From: Paenibacillus_E oryzisoli_A
Lineage (GTDB): Bacteria; Bacillota; Bacilli; Paenibacillales; NBRC-103111
Length of the DNA: 64,000 bases
Direction: 5' to 3'
Assembly (NCBI RefSeq): GCF_050467285.1
Contig: NZ_JBCMUN010000005.1
Span: forward strand, 558,001 to 622,000
The position numbers and the translations under genes are program-made. The notes under the pieces were generated by a model. The model saw only the letters and a program-made list of their open reading frames with translations, was not told the origin of the DNA and did not search any database. Each line of letters starts with the position of its first letter. Position 1 is the first letter of the stretch. Shown piece by piece: positions 9,074 to 19,031 of the stretch.

Positions 9074-9186
9074 GAACGTTCACCTCCCTCGTAATCTATT
9101 AAAATACATAGTATTCTATGAAAGAAAATGATAGAGAGAAACGGTCAGTTGCCGTTTTTTGGAAGAAATCAATGCTAGCTGACACG

Positions 9187-9221
9187 AAGAAAAACCGCCA
9201 GGGAAGTTTACCCTGACGGTT
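9187..9221. terminator. Intrinsic terminator after the 53-residue gene
   Basis: Arms AACCGCCAGGG and CCCTGACGGTT around a seven-base loop. The minus-strand exit is TTTTTCTT, which suits the short gene ending at 9275. The plus-strand exit CGTTTTG is weaker, but the hairpin may work in both directions. Confidence 0.75.
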
Positions 9222-9274
9222 CGTTTTGTTGATCCTATTTAATAAAGGCAGATGTATTATTCTTTGGAAATGTC

Positions 9275-9436
9275 TTAAGATTTCTTTATACTGTAGAAAC
9301 CATACTGTTCAATTTCATCAAGAGCCTTCCGTCCAAATGACTCAATCAACTCGTCAACCCGGATTTTCGTTCCTCCCAGTGTCAGTCCATCCCAGCGTAC
9401 AATCCTGCCATCTTTCACCAAAAAATAATCTTCCAT
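9275..9436 (-). CDS. Unrecognised 53-residue protein
   Basis: Short soluble protein beginning MEDYFLVKDGRIVRWDGLTL and ending in SIKKS. No family is recognised. I chose the ATG at 9436 because GGGAGGATGTCGT precedes it at good spacing; a longer frame starting at 9499 has no such site. A strong terminator follows at 9187-9221. The size, strong ribosome site and own terminator support a real small gene. It lies downstream of the heparinase-like gene in the same direction, and no clear hairpin separates them, so read-through is possible. Confidence 0.6.
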   Translation of the reverse strand: MEDYFLVKDGRIVRWDGLTLGGTKIRVDELIESFGRKALDEIEQYGFYSIKKS

Positions 9437-9560
9437 ACGACATCCTCCCAAATTTTTGGAATCCCTGCGCTCATATGCGCAAAGTATGAATCTGCCCATA
9501 TCTATCTTAGCATATTTTGGGCGGGGAGCAAAAATCGTCTGAAGCGCAGTTCTTAGTGAT

Positions 9561-11468
9561 CTATCCCTTTCGCGATGGAGTTCCTGTGATCGTCGGCATG
9601 TCGCTTATACTCCGTTTGAGAGTCAGTTCCCATGAGGCTGTCTTCACCTTGTTAGCAGATTCCAGTACTAAACGGTACAAGCGATCTCCCCAAACCTTTT
9701 GGAGCTTTTCATCCGTCAATTCGATGGTATCTACTTTGCATTTCACTTGAGGGCCCGAGATAGAAATACACACCACTTCCTTGTTCTCAACATAAAGCCT
9801 TATCTCATTATTCTCATTAATCCGTGGCAGACAAGGAGTGATTAGATGCATACAGACATCTCCGAATTCTTCTCTCATTGCAACTTCCTCTGCTATGGTT
9901 ACTTTAGATTCTAACGAACGATGAAGCGTTATTGTACGCAGCCATCTGGCTAGATCCGCTTCATCCGGATATGCCCCGGACAGATCTACCGACATCATGG
10001 CATAGTCTAGGTCCGCCTCATACTTGCAGGCTTTTGCCGAATATTTACGGCCTGCTTGTTGTTGATACCCATTAATAGTGGGCAAGTTGTGGTAGGAGGA
10101 CTGCATAGTCCAAATCTCATACCTCCCTTCGGAGAAGGTCTGGGCCGTATACGTCCCGACTCCCGGATCCACTAGAACTGGCTTGCCATCCAGATAGACG
10201 ATGAATTGACCTATATCGTTATGGTTATGATTTTCTGCATTGTGCCCGCCCTTAGCCGCGATATAGAAGCCTTCGGCCGCTCCACTCAGCTCTCTGGCGG
10301 TTATGACCTGAAGGTCTGGCAGCCACGCATCCGAAAGAAATATCTGATCTTCCCCACCATTTGTCTGAAGCCCGTCATAACAGGCAATCTCCGTTAGCTC
10401 TCGGTATAAGGAATCTGCTTGCAGCAACCTGCCCTGAAGACGCCCCAGCTTGTGGAGATGTCTTCCAATCGCAGACAAGCTGCTGTTTCCAATACGTTCC
10501 CCATATCGATACAGGCATGCGGGAATACCAAGATTGCGAGCAGCTCCATCAGCAAAGTTTACGAAGTAATCGTCAGCTATGTACACCTTGGACATAAAGC
10601 TGCCTATCTCACGAATCAAAGATTCATCGAATATATCGATCTTTCCGCCACTTGCCACATATAAATGTTCCAAGCATTCAAACAGAGAGCCACCGGCGCG
10701 GTACCAGTACGAACTGCCTTCATCGCAACCGCCGTCCTTTGGGTAGTGTGCCAGAAACAAGTCCAATGTTCGCATCGCTTTGGCCACGCAATTTACACGC
10801 TTAGCCTGGTCAGATTCATGCAGTAGAATAACCGACAGACAATTAGAGGTACACCAAGGTGCCCAGTTGTTGATGCCAAAGGGATTTACCTCCAGCATCC
10901 ACCAGAAATCGCTGCGCGTAAGGTAAGGCGTGATGATCCGCTCCTTCAATTCTCGGTGCATGCGGCTTACCAACAGTGGACTTACCTCAGCTAGGGGACG
11001 TTCCAATATATACAGAATCCAGGCCAGCAACGCTCCTGTTTCACTTGCAAATAGATCAATGACTGGTTCATCGATATCAGCTATGGGCTCCATTTTACTT
11101 TTGGTCATATACAGATGAGCGGGCAGCACCCAGGTTGTTTCCTCGCAAATGGCCCAAATGCCATCTACCAGATCATTCATGAAAGTCCCTTTCCCCTCCA
11201 GCCATTCCCCCAGAGCCAGAACCTGGAGTGCCCGGCGGCGCGCAAAATATCGGGATTCGTATCGTTTCCTGTCACCGGTCCTGGAAAACTCCATAAACAA
11301 TGTGGCCGGCAAACTCGGCCATTCATAATTCAAATAACTCTCGGCGCGATTATGCGCGTACTGCTTCAACGCTTGAGGCACGTCTCTTGCAACGCGATCA
11401 AGCGGAATCATCCGATCTACTGGCAGCAGCAAATCATTCAGGTTTTCGGCATAACGTTCAGTTAACAT
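9561..11468 (-). CDS. Heparinase II/III-family polysaccharide lyase, cytoplasmic
   Basis: Probable uronic-acid-specific oligosaccharide lyase of 635 residues. The first 330 residues are helical and fit an (alpha/alpha) toroid. The C-terminal half has the heparinase II/III signature with the catalytic and metal-site histidines in KGGHNAENHNHNDIGQF and the stretch KPVLVDPGVGTYT, followed by beta-sheet-like sequence. There is no signal peptide, so it should act on imported oligosaccharides, cutting by beta-elimination and leaving 4,5-unsaturated uronyl ends for the GH88 enzyme of the same cluster. I chose the second of two adjacent ATGs (11468), six bases after GGAGG. The longer frame to 11606 overlaps the upstream gene. 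The exact substrate (heparan, chondroitin, hyaluronan, alginate or other) cannot be told by eye. Confidence 0.85.
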   Translation of the reverse strand: MLTERYAENLNDLLLPVDRMIPLDRVARDVPQALKQYAHNRAESYLNYEWPSLPATLFMEFSRTGDRKRYESRYFARRRALQVLALGEWLEGKGTFMNDLVDGIWAICEETTWVLPAHLYMTKSKMEPIADIDEPVIDLFASETGALLAWILYILERPLAEVSPLLVSRMHRELKERIITPYLTRSDFWWMLEVNPFGINNWAPWCTSNCLSVILLHESDQAKRVNCVAKAMRTLDLFLAHYPKDGGCDEGSSYWYRAGGSLFECLEHLYVASGGKIDIFDESLIREIGSFMSKVYIADDYFVNFADGAARNLGIPACLYRYGERIGNSSLSAIGRHLHKLGRLQGRLLQADSLYRELTEIACYDGLQTNGGEDQIFLSDAWLPDLQVITARELSGAAEGFYIAAKGGHNAENHNHNDIGQFIVYLDGKPVLVDPGVGTYTAQTFSEGRYEIWTMQSSYHNLPTINGYQQQAGRKYSAKACKYEADLDYAMMSVDLSGAYPDEADLARWLRTITLHRSLESKVTIAEEVAMREEFGDVCMHLITPCLPRINENNEIRLYVENKEVVCISISGPQVKCKVDTIELTDEKLQKVWGDRLYRLVLESANKVKTASWELTLKRSISDMPTITGTPSRKG

Positions 11469-11503
11469 CATGATCCTCCATGTAAATTGCACATTTACGC
11501 TTA

Positions 11504-14002
11504 TCAACAGCTTGTCAAAACAATGGTTGATGGTGCCAGACCTTTCCCTTCCACCACAACCTCTATGGGGCCCTGTGTGATCCCAGCGCGAATAACAGCC
11601 ACGCACCTGCCTTTAAATGCCTTGCAACTACTTGCTCTATAGCTGGTATTGCTGGTCAAGTCCCCGGAGATAACCCCCAGCAGATGTCCATGGCCTGTCA
11701 CACGGACAGTTACCAGATGGGATGCATCCGGCACAAGAACCCCGTTTTCATCCACGATAGAAATGTCGATGACTGCATCCTCGCGTTCTCCTGCCTGAAG
11801 AAGGCTGTCCTGGCAGTATAACTGGATCTGCGAAGCCTGGCCAGAGGTAACAAGTTCACTTGTGCTGACAGGTTTGCCTCCTATATACCCCACTGCTTGC
11901 AGGATTCCGGGCGCATAGTCAAGATCCCACTCCATGGCAAAGGGATTGTTTGGTTCGGGTTGCCGCACACCAAGGGAATTGCCGTTTAGAAATAACTCCA
12001 CCTGCTCGCAATTCGTAAAGCAATAAGCCGTCTTGCTAGCTGCGTTATCTTGGAAATTCCAGTGCAAATCCGCTTTTAGATAGCGGTAATGTTTAAACTT
12101 CTCTGTTTCTTTCGCTTTAACAGCCAACTGAAGGACAGGGGCATCGGACCAGATACTGGCTCTGTAGAAATATTCCCCATTGGGAGTATCCATGCTATCC
12201 ACCATGCCATAAGCATAGCCGTGGCGTAATATCCGCTCCGTGCGTTTATTGGAGCTGGCCAGTTGCGAGATATCAAAGGTATCCCCGAGATGAGCATCCT
12301 CTCCGAATCGATCAACGCCCTCTCCCATATAGTCGTACCCTGCCCACAAGAACTGGCCTATCGCGTAATCCTGCTCGCAGATCGCTTGCCAATGCTCGGG
12401 TTCAAAGCCAGTCTCAGAGCCAAGAAGAATCCAATCGGGGTGTGCCCGATGCAGGTTAGCATAGTAGGCACTTCCTTCCCGGTTAGATACATAATTGAAG
12501 CCCGCCACATCCACTTGATCCATGATCCCCTCATAGATAGGAAGCATATGGCTGCCCTCTGCGCAAACCGTAACGGGTCGGGTCGTATCCTCTTCCTTAC
12601 AGATCCCTACCAGTTTTTTCAGCACTTCAACGCCTTCCTTATAATACAATTCCGGGATCTCATTCCCTACACTCCACATGATGATGCTTGGATGACTTCG
12701 GCCACGGCGAATCATAGCACGCAGATCAGTATCATGCCATTGCTGAAAATCCAGATAATACCCATAAACATTTTTGCCATATGGCTGATCGCTGTACCCC
12801 CGTGTCCAACCCGCTTGCCATTCGTCGAACGCTTCATCCATGACCATCAGACCCAAGAAGTCACAGGCATGATAGAACTCAGCGGGAAAAGGATGATGCG
12901 CAGTACGGATCGCATTGACTCCCGCTTCCTTCAGTAGCTTCAATCTCTTAACCCAGGCTTTGGGCGGCACCGCTCCTCCGTATATTCCCACATCCTGATG
13001 CAAGCAGACACCCTTCAACTTCAAGGAATCGCCGTTAATTTTAAATCCTTTATCCTGGTGAAAAGAGAGTGTCCTAATACCCAACGGGGTCATGCAGTCA
13101 TCCACGAGTTCACCATCCGCCAAGAGTTTGGATTGAATCCTGTATAGTTCCGGATGTGCTGGGCTCCAGAGTGCGGGGCTGATCACCTGCAGCTTCTGTG
13201 TGAACTCATGCCTGCTGAATTGGGGCAGAATAACCGAATCTTTTGCTTCCGCGACCACATTCCCCTTGTTATCTATAATCGAGGTAACCAGTAAAGCTCT
13301 TTTTTTCACTTCGCAATTATCTTTCATTCCCGTTCCTTGCCAATTAAAGGCGTTCCAAACGGTATCCTTGTATCGCTCAACGCAGACTTTCGTGTGAACC
13401 TGAAGTTCCGCCAGATCCGTGTTGACCTTAACCGTGTCGGTCCTGATTCCCCATTGCTCAATGTGCAGGGAATTCATCGAAACCAAACAAACTTGACGGT
13501 ATAAGCCCGCACCCGTATAAAATCGAGAATACGGCTGCAAGGAACTGTCTGCTCTGACAGATATTACATTCACCGCTCTTTCCTCTTGATGGACATACGG
13601 CGTGATGTCATACCAGAAAGGGGTAAATCCGTAAGGATGCTGCCCTAGATAGTGTCCATTCACCCACACTTGACTATTCATGGCAACACCGTCAAAAAGC
13701 AAATAGTACTTTTCATAATGGGTTCCAGAGGGTAAGTTCAAGTACTTTCGGTACCAGAGCGCACCACTTTGTACAAAGCCATTGGCCTCGTGATCTTCAG
13801 AAAATTCGCCCTCAACGGAAAAATCATGTGGAATATCAAGCGTACGCCAAGAGGAATCATCGAAGTCCTCGCGGTGAGCATCGGGAATATCTTTCGGACA
13901 AAACTTCCAGTCCTGACATAGAAACTGCACCTCTCTCGCTTCTAGCTCCGAGGTCATCCGTTTCATATAAGATTCGAACATCGTAGTAGGACTCACGTTC
14001 AT
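11504..14002 (-). CDS. Glycoside hydrolase family 2 (beta-galactosidase/beta-glucuronidase type)
   Basis: GH2 exo-glycosidase of 832 residues. In order it has the sugar-binding jelly-roll (FDGVAMNSQVWVNGHYLG, about 103-120), an immunoglobulin-like domain, the TIM barrel starting near 320, and C-terminal beta domains. The acid/base is Glu448 in WSVGNEIPE and the nucleophile is probably Glu530 in LLGSETGFE; AIRTAHHPFP is also typical. There is no signal peptide, so it acts in the cytoplasm. The ATG at 14002 follows AAGGAGGTTTTC. It lies between GH88 and lyase genes, so it most likely removes a beta-linked galactosyl, glucuronyl or similar residue from imported oligosaccharides. The precise sugar is not decidable from the motifs. 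Confidence 0.9.
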   Translation of the reverse strand: MNVSPTTMFESYMKRMTSELEAREVQFLCQDWKFCPKDIPDAHREDFDDSSWRTLDIPHDFSVEGEFSEDHEANGFVQSGALWYRKYLNLPSGTHYEKYYLLFDGVAMNSQVWVNGHYLGQHPYGFTPFWYDITPYVHQEERAVNVISVRADSSLQPYSRFYTGAGLYRQVCLVSMNSLHIEQWGIRTDTVKVNTDLAELQVHTKVCVERYKDTVWNAFNWQGTGMKDNCEVKKRALLVTSIIDNKGNVVAEAKDSVILPQFSRHEFTQKLQVISPALWSPAHPELYRIQSKLLADGELVDDCMTPLGIRTLSFHQDKGFKINGDSLKLKGVCLHQDVGIYGGAVPPKAWVKRLKLLKEAGVNAIRTAHHPFPAEFYHACDFLGLMVMDEAFDEWQAGWTRGYSDQPYGKNVYGYYLDFQQWHDTDLRAMIRRGRSHPSIIMWSVGNEIPELYYKEGVEVLKKLVGICKEEDTTRPVTVCAEGSHMLPIYEGIMDQVDVAGFNYVSNREGSAYYANLHRAHPDWILLGSETGFEPEHWQAICEQDYAIGQFLWAGYDYMGEGVDRFGEDAHLGDTFDISQLASSNKRTERILRHGYAYGMVDSMDTPNGEYFYRASIWSDAPVLQLAVKAKETEKFKHYRYLKADLHWNFQDNAASKTAYCFTNCEQVELFLNGNSLGVRQPEPNNPFAMEWDLDYAPGILQAVGYIGGKPVSTSELVTSGQASQIQLYCQDSLLQAGEREDAVIDISIVDENGVLVPDASHLVTVRVTGHGHLLGVISGDLTSNTSYRASSCKAFKGRCVAVIRAGITQGPIEVVVEGKGLAPSTIVLTSC

Positions 14003-14021
14003 GAAAACCTCCTTAACAATA

Positions 14022-15224
14022 TTAAAAATCCCAGGGTAGAAGGGTATTCCTGCTCTGCAGCCGCATAATCGCCTCGTAGAGAAAATAATCCCCATATATC
14101 AAACTTTGGTTGGCGTAGAAATAGTTCCTGTCTTTCTCTTCCTTGCTACCTTCCCTATATGCCGGTCCCACACATCCATGCAAGAGAAAAGCATTACCTG
14201 CGGGAAAGGCTGGGGCGCGATGGGCTTCGAGCAAACGGGAAATCATACGTTCCGCCAACTCATGCAGTTCCCGATCGTCCGGAGCGTGCAGATACAATTC
14301 TAGAATGCCGCAACTTGCTATGCTCATAGCGGAAGTATCTATGGGAAGCCATTTATTACGCGGTGCTGCAAAATCCCAAGGAGCATCCCCTTCAGGCAGA
14401 AGCGAATGTTTCCAATAATTCAGGCAGCGCTGTGAAGCCTGGAGGAATTCCTCATTGCCCGTGTACCGATATGCTAGCGCAAAACCATAAATAGCCCACG
14501 CTTGCCCCCTTGACCAAGTAGAGGCATGAGAATAACCTTGCACACTACGTCCGCCAACCGGATTACCTGTATCGGGGTTGAAATTATAAGAGTGATAGGT
14601 GCTGCCGTCTTCTCTAACGATGTTAGTTGCCAATTGACGAATATGAGCCTCAGCAGATTTCCTGTAGCGAGACTCCCCGGTTTCCTTGGCAGCCCAGAAC
14701 AGGAGAGGCACATTCATAAGGCTGTCAATAATGGCCTTCCCCTTCTTCTCTTGCCGGAATTCCGGCGTATCTGACTCCCAATTATTCCAAGCGCGGATGT
14801 AGCTGCCCTTTTCCTGAAAACGGCCCAGCAGCGATTCTGCTGCCTTTAGCCCTATTTCCCTTGAAGATTGCGATCCGGTTAGTACATAGTGATAGACAGC
14901 AGTGAGATGAAATATGAAACCCACATCATGATCCAGACTCAAATAACCCCGATCTTTATTGACTGTCGGATCATTATTAACCCGCTCTATAAGAAACGGC
15001 ATATACCGCTCATACTCACCTAACAGCAGATCATCCTGCAGTCCGGCGTATGCCAGCAATTGCAAACCTGGCCAGAAACCGTCTGTCCACTGTCCTTTTC
15101 CTGACAGCGTGTACGTACCATCCAAGGAACCAACCGCAAAAGGAATGTCTCCATTGTAAAGCAGGCAGTTCCTGTATATTTTCATATCCATATCCCGCAG
15201 CGCATTTTCATATACCGTGTCCAT
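14022..15224 (-). CDS. GH88 unsaturated glucuronyl/galacturonyl hydrolase
   Basis: Enzyme of 400 residues that in this family removes 4,5-unsaturated uronic acid from lyase products by hydrating the double bond. The two acidic residues expected of GH88 are visible as Asp100 (LDHDVGF) and Asp167 (IDSLMN). STWSRGQAWAIYGFALAYRY and NYFYANQSLIYGDYFLYEA are also characteristic. There is no signal peptide. I chose the ATG at 15224 after AAGGATAGGAAG; the frame also opens at a TTG at 15257 with no good site. It follows the permeases and precedes GH2 and heparinase-type genes, which places it at the step after beta-elimination. Confidence 0.92.
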   Translation of the reverse strand: MDTVYENALRDMDMKIYRNCLLYNGDIPFAVGSLDGTYTLSGKGQWTDGFWPGLQLLAYAGLQDDLLLGEYERYMPFLIERVNNDPTVNKDRGYLSLDHDVGFIFHLTAVYHYVLTGSQSSREIGLKAAESLLGRFQEKGSYIRAWNNWESDTPEFRQEKKGKAIIDSLMNVPLLFWAAKETGESRYRKSAEAHIRQLATNIVREDGSTYHSYNFNPDTGNPVGGRSVQGYSHASTWSRGQAWAIYGFALAYRYTGNEEFLQASQRCLNYWKHSLLPEGDAPWDFAAPRNKWLPIDTSAMSIASCGILELYLHAPDDRELHELAERMISRLLEAHRAPAFPAGNAFLLHGCVGPAYREGSKEEKDRNYFYANQSLIYGDYFLYEAIMRLQSRNTLLPWDF

Positions 15225-15265
15225 ATTCTTCCTATCCTTCCATGTAAATTGCAGCAATTGTACTT

Positions 15266-16135
15266 TTATCCTTTCACCGCGCCAAGGGTAACTCCCTTAA
15301 CAAAATATCTTTGCAAAAAAGGATAAAGCGCCACAATTGGCAGGGCGGTCAGAATGACAGTTGCCATCTGGATGGAAATCGCAGGAGGCAAAGGGCGGTC
15401 CGAGTCATTCAAATTAAATAAATCGGATTGCCCTACGGAAACTACTTGCCGAAGAAGAACCTGAAGCGGCCACAATGTTGGTTTGTTAATATAAATAACG
15501 GCGGAAAAGTACTGATTCCAGTTGCCAACTGCATAAAACAAGGTAAATGTCGCAAGAGAAGCCGTGGAGAGCGGCAGCACAATTCGCCAGAAAATTCCCC
15601 AGTCGGAACAGCCGTCGATAACGGCAGACTCAATTATCCCTTCATCAATGCTTTCAAAGAATTCGCGGATGATGATGACATTGAAAGCAGAAATGGCGGA
15701 AGGAATGATCAGTGCCCATAAACTGTTGATGAGTCCAGTTGCTTTCACTACCAGGTAAGTGGGGATAAGCCCACCTCCGAACATCATCGTGAATATGATC
15801 ATCAGCATAATCCAGCGCCTGCCCGAGAAATTCCGCCGTGACAACACGAAGGCCGTAAGTGTAGTAAGGATCATGTTAACCGCAGTTCCCATGACCGTTA
15901 CAAATATCGAATTGCTAAGTGATTGAAAAAAGACACCTGTGTCAAAAATATAGATATAAGAAGTGAAATCCCATGTTTTTGGCCAAAGAATAAAATCACC
16001 GGACATCTGATCCTTTACATTCGCAGTTGACATGGCGAATACGTGAAAGAAAGGGATAAGGCACAATAAGGCAAAGATCGACAAAAGTAACACATTCATC
16101 ATGTCAAACCATCGGGAAGTCCATTTTTCTGCCAT
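15266..16135 (-). CDS. ABC importer permease, LplC/YtcP type
   Basis: Membrane subunit of 289 residues with about six helices. The ATPase-docking loop reads GIIESAVIDGCSDWGIFWRI and the C-terminus is FVKGVTLGAVKG. The LplC/YtcP branch typically imports oligosaccharides derived from complex polysaccharides. The ATG at 16135 follows GGAGGAG. It pairs with the permease at 16172-17125 and with the binding protein at 17199; no ATPase gene accompanies them. Confidence 0.92.
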   Translation of the reverse strand: MAEKWTSRWFDMMNVLLLSIFALLCLIPFFHVFAMSTANVKDQMSGDFILWPKTWDFTSYIYIFDTGVFFQSLSNSIFVTVMGTAVNMILTTLTAFVLSRRNFSGRRWIMLMIIFTMMFGGGLIPTYLVVKATGLINSLWALIIPSAISAFNVIIIREFFESIDEGIIESAVIDGCSDWGIFWRIVLPLSTASLATFTLFYAVGNWNQYFSAVIYINKPTLWPLQVLLRQVVSVGQSDLFNLNDSDRPLPPAISIQMATVILTALPIVALYPFLQRYFVKGVTLGAVKG

Positions 16136-16171
16136 TCTGTAAGCTCCTCCACATCCAATTCCGAAAATAGT

Positions 16172-17125
16172 TCAATACAACCCTCGTCCGTTTATTCGTC
16201 GAGCTACCTTGTTTGATCCGTATATGAGCACAAAACCGAGACCCCCTTTAAGCAAGCCCACCGCAGTTGCGAAGCTGAATTTGCCGCTAACTAGCCCAGT
16301 GGAATATAGATAAGTCTCCAGCACATCTCCAACCACGCTAACTCGTGCGTTCAGCATAAGAAAAACCTGTTCGAAGCCTACATCCAGAACGTTGCCCAGA
16401 CGCAATGTGAAGAGTACCATAATCGTACTGCGAAGGCCCGGGAGCGAAACATGCCATATTTGCCTAAATCTCCCTGCTCCGTCCATCTTCGCTGCTTCAT
16501 ACAATTCTGGACTGATGCTCAATAAGGCGGCCAAATAGATGATCGTCCCCCAGCCAGATTCTTTCCAAATCAGTTGAAGTACTAACATTAGCCGAAAATG
16601 GTCTGGATCGGAGAGCAGATTGAAATCTTGAATCCCCCACTGTCCCAGAAGAGTTGTAACTCCGCCATTGCTGCTAAACATGAGGTAGAAAATACCAGCA
16701 ATAACCGGCCAGGACAAAAAGTGAGGCAAATAAACAATCGTTTGGATTGACCGCTTCAACCAACTTCTACTCACTTCATTAATCATGATGGCCAACACAA
16801 TGGGAAATGAAAAAGCCAACACAATTTGATAGAAACTGATGACAAGGGTATTCCACATCACTCGAGGGATTGCATCGTTGGTGATGAGATTTGAAAAATG
16901 TTTCAGTCCCACCCACGGACTGTTCAGAATACCGCGGACAGGGTTGTAATCCTGAAAAGCAATCACGATACCTAACATCGGAATATACTTATAAATGATG
17001 AAATACAGGATACCTGGCAAAACCATTAACCATAAATATTTTTCTCTCTTGAGTGTCTTCCAGAATCCAGTTTTCTTAGTTGCCGTTGAATCAGCATTCA
17101 TCGCCAGAAGATCCTGTGCATTCAT
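16172..17125 (-). CDS. ABC importer permease, LplB type
   Basis: Membrane subunit of 317 residues. After a 30-residue cytoplasmic lead it runs into the first helix (YLWMVLPGILYFIIYKYIPM). The docking loop reads ELYEAAKMDGAGRFRQIWHV and the C-terminus ends VARRINGRGLY, typical of LplB. The ATG at 17125 follows GAGGAGGCACGGCA. It is the upstream partner of the LplC-type permease and should import oligosaccharides released outside the cell. Confidence 0.92.
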   Translation of the reverse strand: MNAQDLLAMNADSTATKKTGFWKTLKREKYLWLMVLPGILYFIIYKYIPMLGIVIAFQDYNPVRGILNSPWVGLKHFSNLITNDAIPRVMWNTLVISFYQIVLAFSFPIVLAIMINEVSRSWLKRSIQTIVYLPHFLSWPVIAGIFYLMFSSNGGVTTLLGQWGIQDFNLLSDPDHFRLMLVLQLIWKESGWGTIIYLAALLSISPELYEAAKMDGAGRFRQIWHVSLPGLRSTIMVLFTLRLGNVLDVGFEQVFLMLNARVSVVGDVLETYLYSTGLVSGKFSFATAVGLLKGGLGFVLIYGSNKVARRINGRGLY

Positions 17126-17158
17126 TGCCGTGCCTCCTCAAAATAACATGCATTTTAC

Positions 17159-17187
17159 CAAAAACGGGACAGCCCTTGCCGCCCCGT
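17159..17187 (-). terminator. Hairpin with U-run between binding-protein and permease genes
   Basis: Arms ACGGG and CCCGT with an inner GGC/GCC pair, followed on the minus strand by TTTTTGG. It stands 12 bases past the binding-protein stop and before the permease. It probably acts as a leaky terminator, so that binding protein is made in excess. Confidence 0.65.
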
Positions 17188-17198
17188 CAACCTGAATA

Positions 17199-18773
17199 TT
17201 ATTTGGTTTGGCCTTGGCTAGCCATATAAGCTTCGTTCATTTCGTCGAGAATTTTTTGACCTCCCTTTGTTTTCCAATCCGCTAATGCCTTATCGTAGCT
17301 TTCCAACGACTGTTCTCCGGTAATTACTTTTACTATGTTTTCGAACAAGTTTTTATTTAATTCAGTTCCTTTTTCCTTTAATGTCGGTGTAGGTACAAGC
17401 TTAAGCGCAGGATCGGAATACGGAGTTCCAGCCAATGCAGCTTTGTACGAAGCATTCTTGACATCCTGAATCTCCTTGCTGTCGTTAGGATTGTTCAATC
17501 CAGTGGCTTCACTCGGCGGATTCGTGATCAGATACAAAGAAGGACGTTCCTTGTTGCCCAGATCGGTATAAACAACCTTGCCGTCCTTCAAGTTGTAGTG
17601 TTCACCTTCTTTTCCATAATTCAATATTTTATAGGGATCGGAATTCATATCAGCTGCCATCTGGTCATCAAGGAATTTCAGCATTCGTTTTACTTTAGCT
17701 GCATCCTTGCTCTGTGTTGCCGGGATCGCTACAAAGCCGTTAATGCCCGACCCTTTGGCATATCCTTGGAAACCATTTGGTCCTTTAAGGGCGGGAATTG
17801 GCTCCCATTGAAAATTCGGATTGACAGCTCTGGCTTTGTTCAGCCTATCCATGGAATATGCATTCCAGGCAAAATCCCCGATTACACCTGCACGGCCGTT
17901 CAGAAAATCATCCTCTGCCTGATTGCCTTTCATAATGACAAAATCCTTGGAAAGGATGCCTTCCTTATACAGCTTTGTCAAGTATGAAAGTCCATCACGG
18001 AAATTAGGATGTGCTAGAACCGGATAGATTTTTCCGTCCGTATGCTTACTCCAGTTAATATTCGTTGGCGTGTTGAATGACCCGAGAAGAGAAACCGCCC
18101 CCAGGGTTCCTGATCCTGCATTAAACGCAAGGCCGTACGTATCTTTTTTGCCATTTCCATCCGGATCACGTTCCACGAATTGCTTCATTACCGCTTCCAG
18201 CTCATCGTATGTGGTAGGCATGGCCAATCCTAGCTTATCCAGCCAATCTTTACGAATTGTCAGGGTGTGAGCCGCTTGGGAACGGAGCCTTGGCAGGCCG
18301 TATACATGACCTTTATAAGTAACTAGACCCAATGTTTCTTTTGGGATTTTAGCTATATTTGGCGTATCCTTCTCATTAATATAGTCTTCGAGAGGCATGA
18401 ACACGCCATTATCCAAATAGTTGTACCAATTCTCGTCTAATCCGGGATAAACCGTTAGATCCGGAAGATCGCCGGAAGCAACCGCTACTCCGAGCTTGTT
18501 GTAGTAATCAGCAGCAGCCACGGGAATAAAGGTATAGTCCATATTGTATTTATCTTCCAAAATCTTCATCCCCGAGCTCTTGTCCGGTGGTGCAGCTGAA
18601 TATAGTATCGTCATGGCCGACACTTTGATCCTTTTGGAAGTATCGCCATTGTCGCTGGCAGCAGGTTGTGACTTCGTTGGCTCTACATCAGAGCTCTTGT
18701 TATTCGAGCAAGCTGTCAGAAGTGCTGTTAACACCAACATGGACGCTAATGGCAAAGCAATCTTTTTTTTCAT
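17199..18773 (-). CDS. Oligosaccharide-binding lipoprotein, LplA type
   Basis: Extracellular solute-binding protein of 524 residues. The signal peptide ends in LLTAC, giving a lipid-anchored mature protein. LplA-type signatures include ERDPDGNGKKDTYGLAFNAG, near the calcium-like loop, and the LRSQAAHTLTIRKDWLDKLG stretch. It is the binding component for the LplB/LplC pair just downstream. Its promoter region shares two conserved blocks with that of the secreted beta-helix gene, so both are probably controlled by the divergent sensor-regulator at 23.4-25.7 kb. The ribosome site GGGAGG lies rather far (12 bases) from the ATG. Confidence 0.93.
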   Translation of the reverse strand: MKKKIALPLASMLVLTALLTACSNNKSSDVEPTKSQPAASDNGDTSKRIKVSAMTILYSAAPPDKSSGMKILEDKYNMDYTFIPVAAADYYNKLGVAVASGDLPDLTVYPGLDENWYNYLDNGVFMPLEDYINEKDTPNIAKIPKETLGLVTYKGHVYGLPRLRSQAAHTLTIRKDWLDKLGLAMPTTYDELEAVMKQFVERDPDGNGKKDTYGLAFNAGSGTLGAVSLLGSFNTPTNINWSKHTDGKIYPVLAHPNFRDGLSYLTKLYKEGILSKDFVIMKGNQAEDDFLNGRAGVIGDFAWNAYSMDRLNKARAVNPNFQWEPIPALKGPNGFQGYAKGSGINGFVAIPATQSKDAAKVKRMLKFLDDQMAADMNSDPYKILNYGKEGEHYNLKDGKVVYTDLGNKERPSLYLITNPPSEATGLNNPNDSKEIQDVKNASYKAALAGTPYSDPALKLVPTPTLKEKGTELNKNLFENIVKVITGEQSLESYDKALADWKTKGGQKILDEMNEAYMASQGQTK

Positions 18774-18871
18774 CTGGCAAATAAACCTCCCTTTAATAGT
18801 CGAGCTTTATGATCACATTTTTCTCGCCATCGGCCGAATGGATGCTTTTACTTTACCCTACTGTTTGATTA

Positions 18872-18963
18872 GCAAGCAATGAAACTCTTTTGACCTCAGT
18901 ATTTCTATTGTGTACCCTGACTTTTTGCAAATAAGATTCACATTCTGCAAAAAACGTTCATGT
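18872..18963 (-). promoter_or_regulatory. Operator-like element C upstream of the binding-protein gene
   Basis: Block 1 (18872-18893) matches 23202-23223 at 20 of 22 positions, with core GCAATGAAACT on the plus strand. Block 2 contains GTTCATGT at 18956-18963, 84 bases from block 1, against 81 bases at the other site. On the minus strand a TTTCAT, an 18-base gap and TAGGGT could be the activated promoter. The likely activator is the AraC-type regulator at 23381. Confidence 0.55.
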
Positions 18964-18974
18964 TCATATGATAA

Positions 18975-19019
18975 AAAAGACGGCTCCGTTCCACAGATAA
19001 TGGAAATGAGTCGTCTTTT
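18975..19019 (-). terminator. Intrinsic terminator of the beta-helix gene
   Basis: Long hairpin with arms AAAAGACG and CGTCTTTT plus inner TTCCA/TGGAA pairing, leaving the minus strand through TTTTTT. It lies just past the stop codon at 19032. Confidence 0.85.
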
Positions 19020-19031
19020 CATTGATCTTAA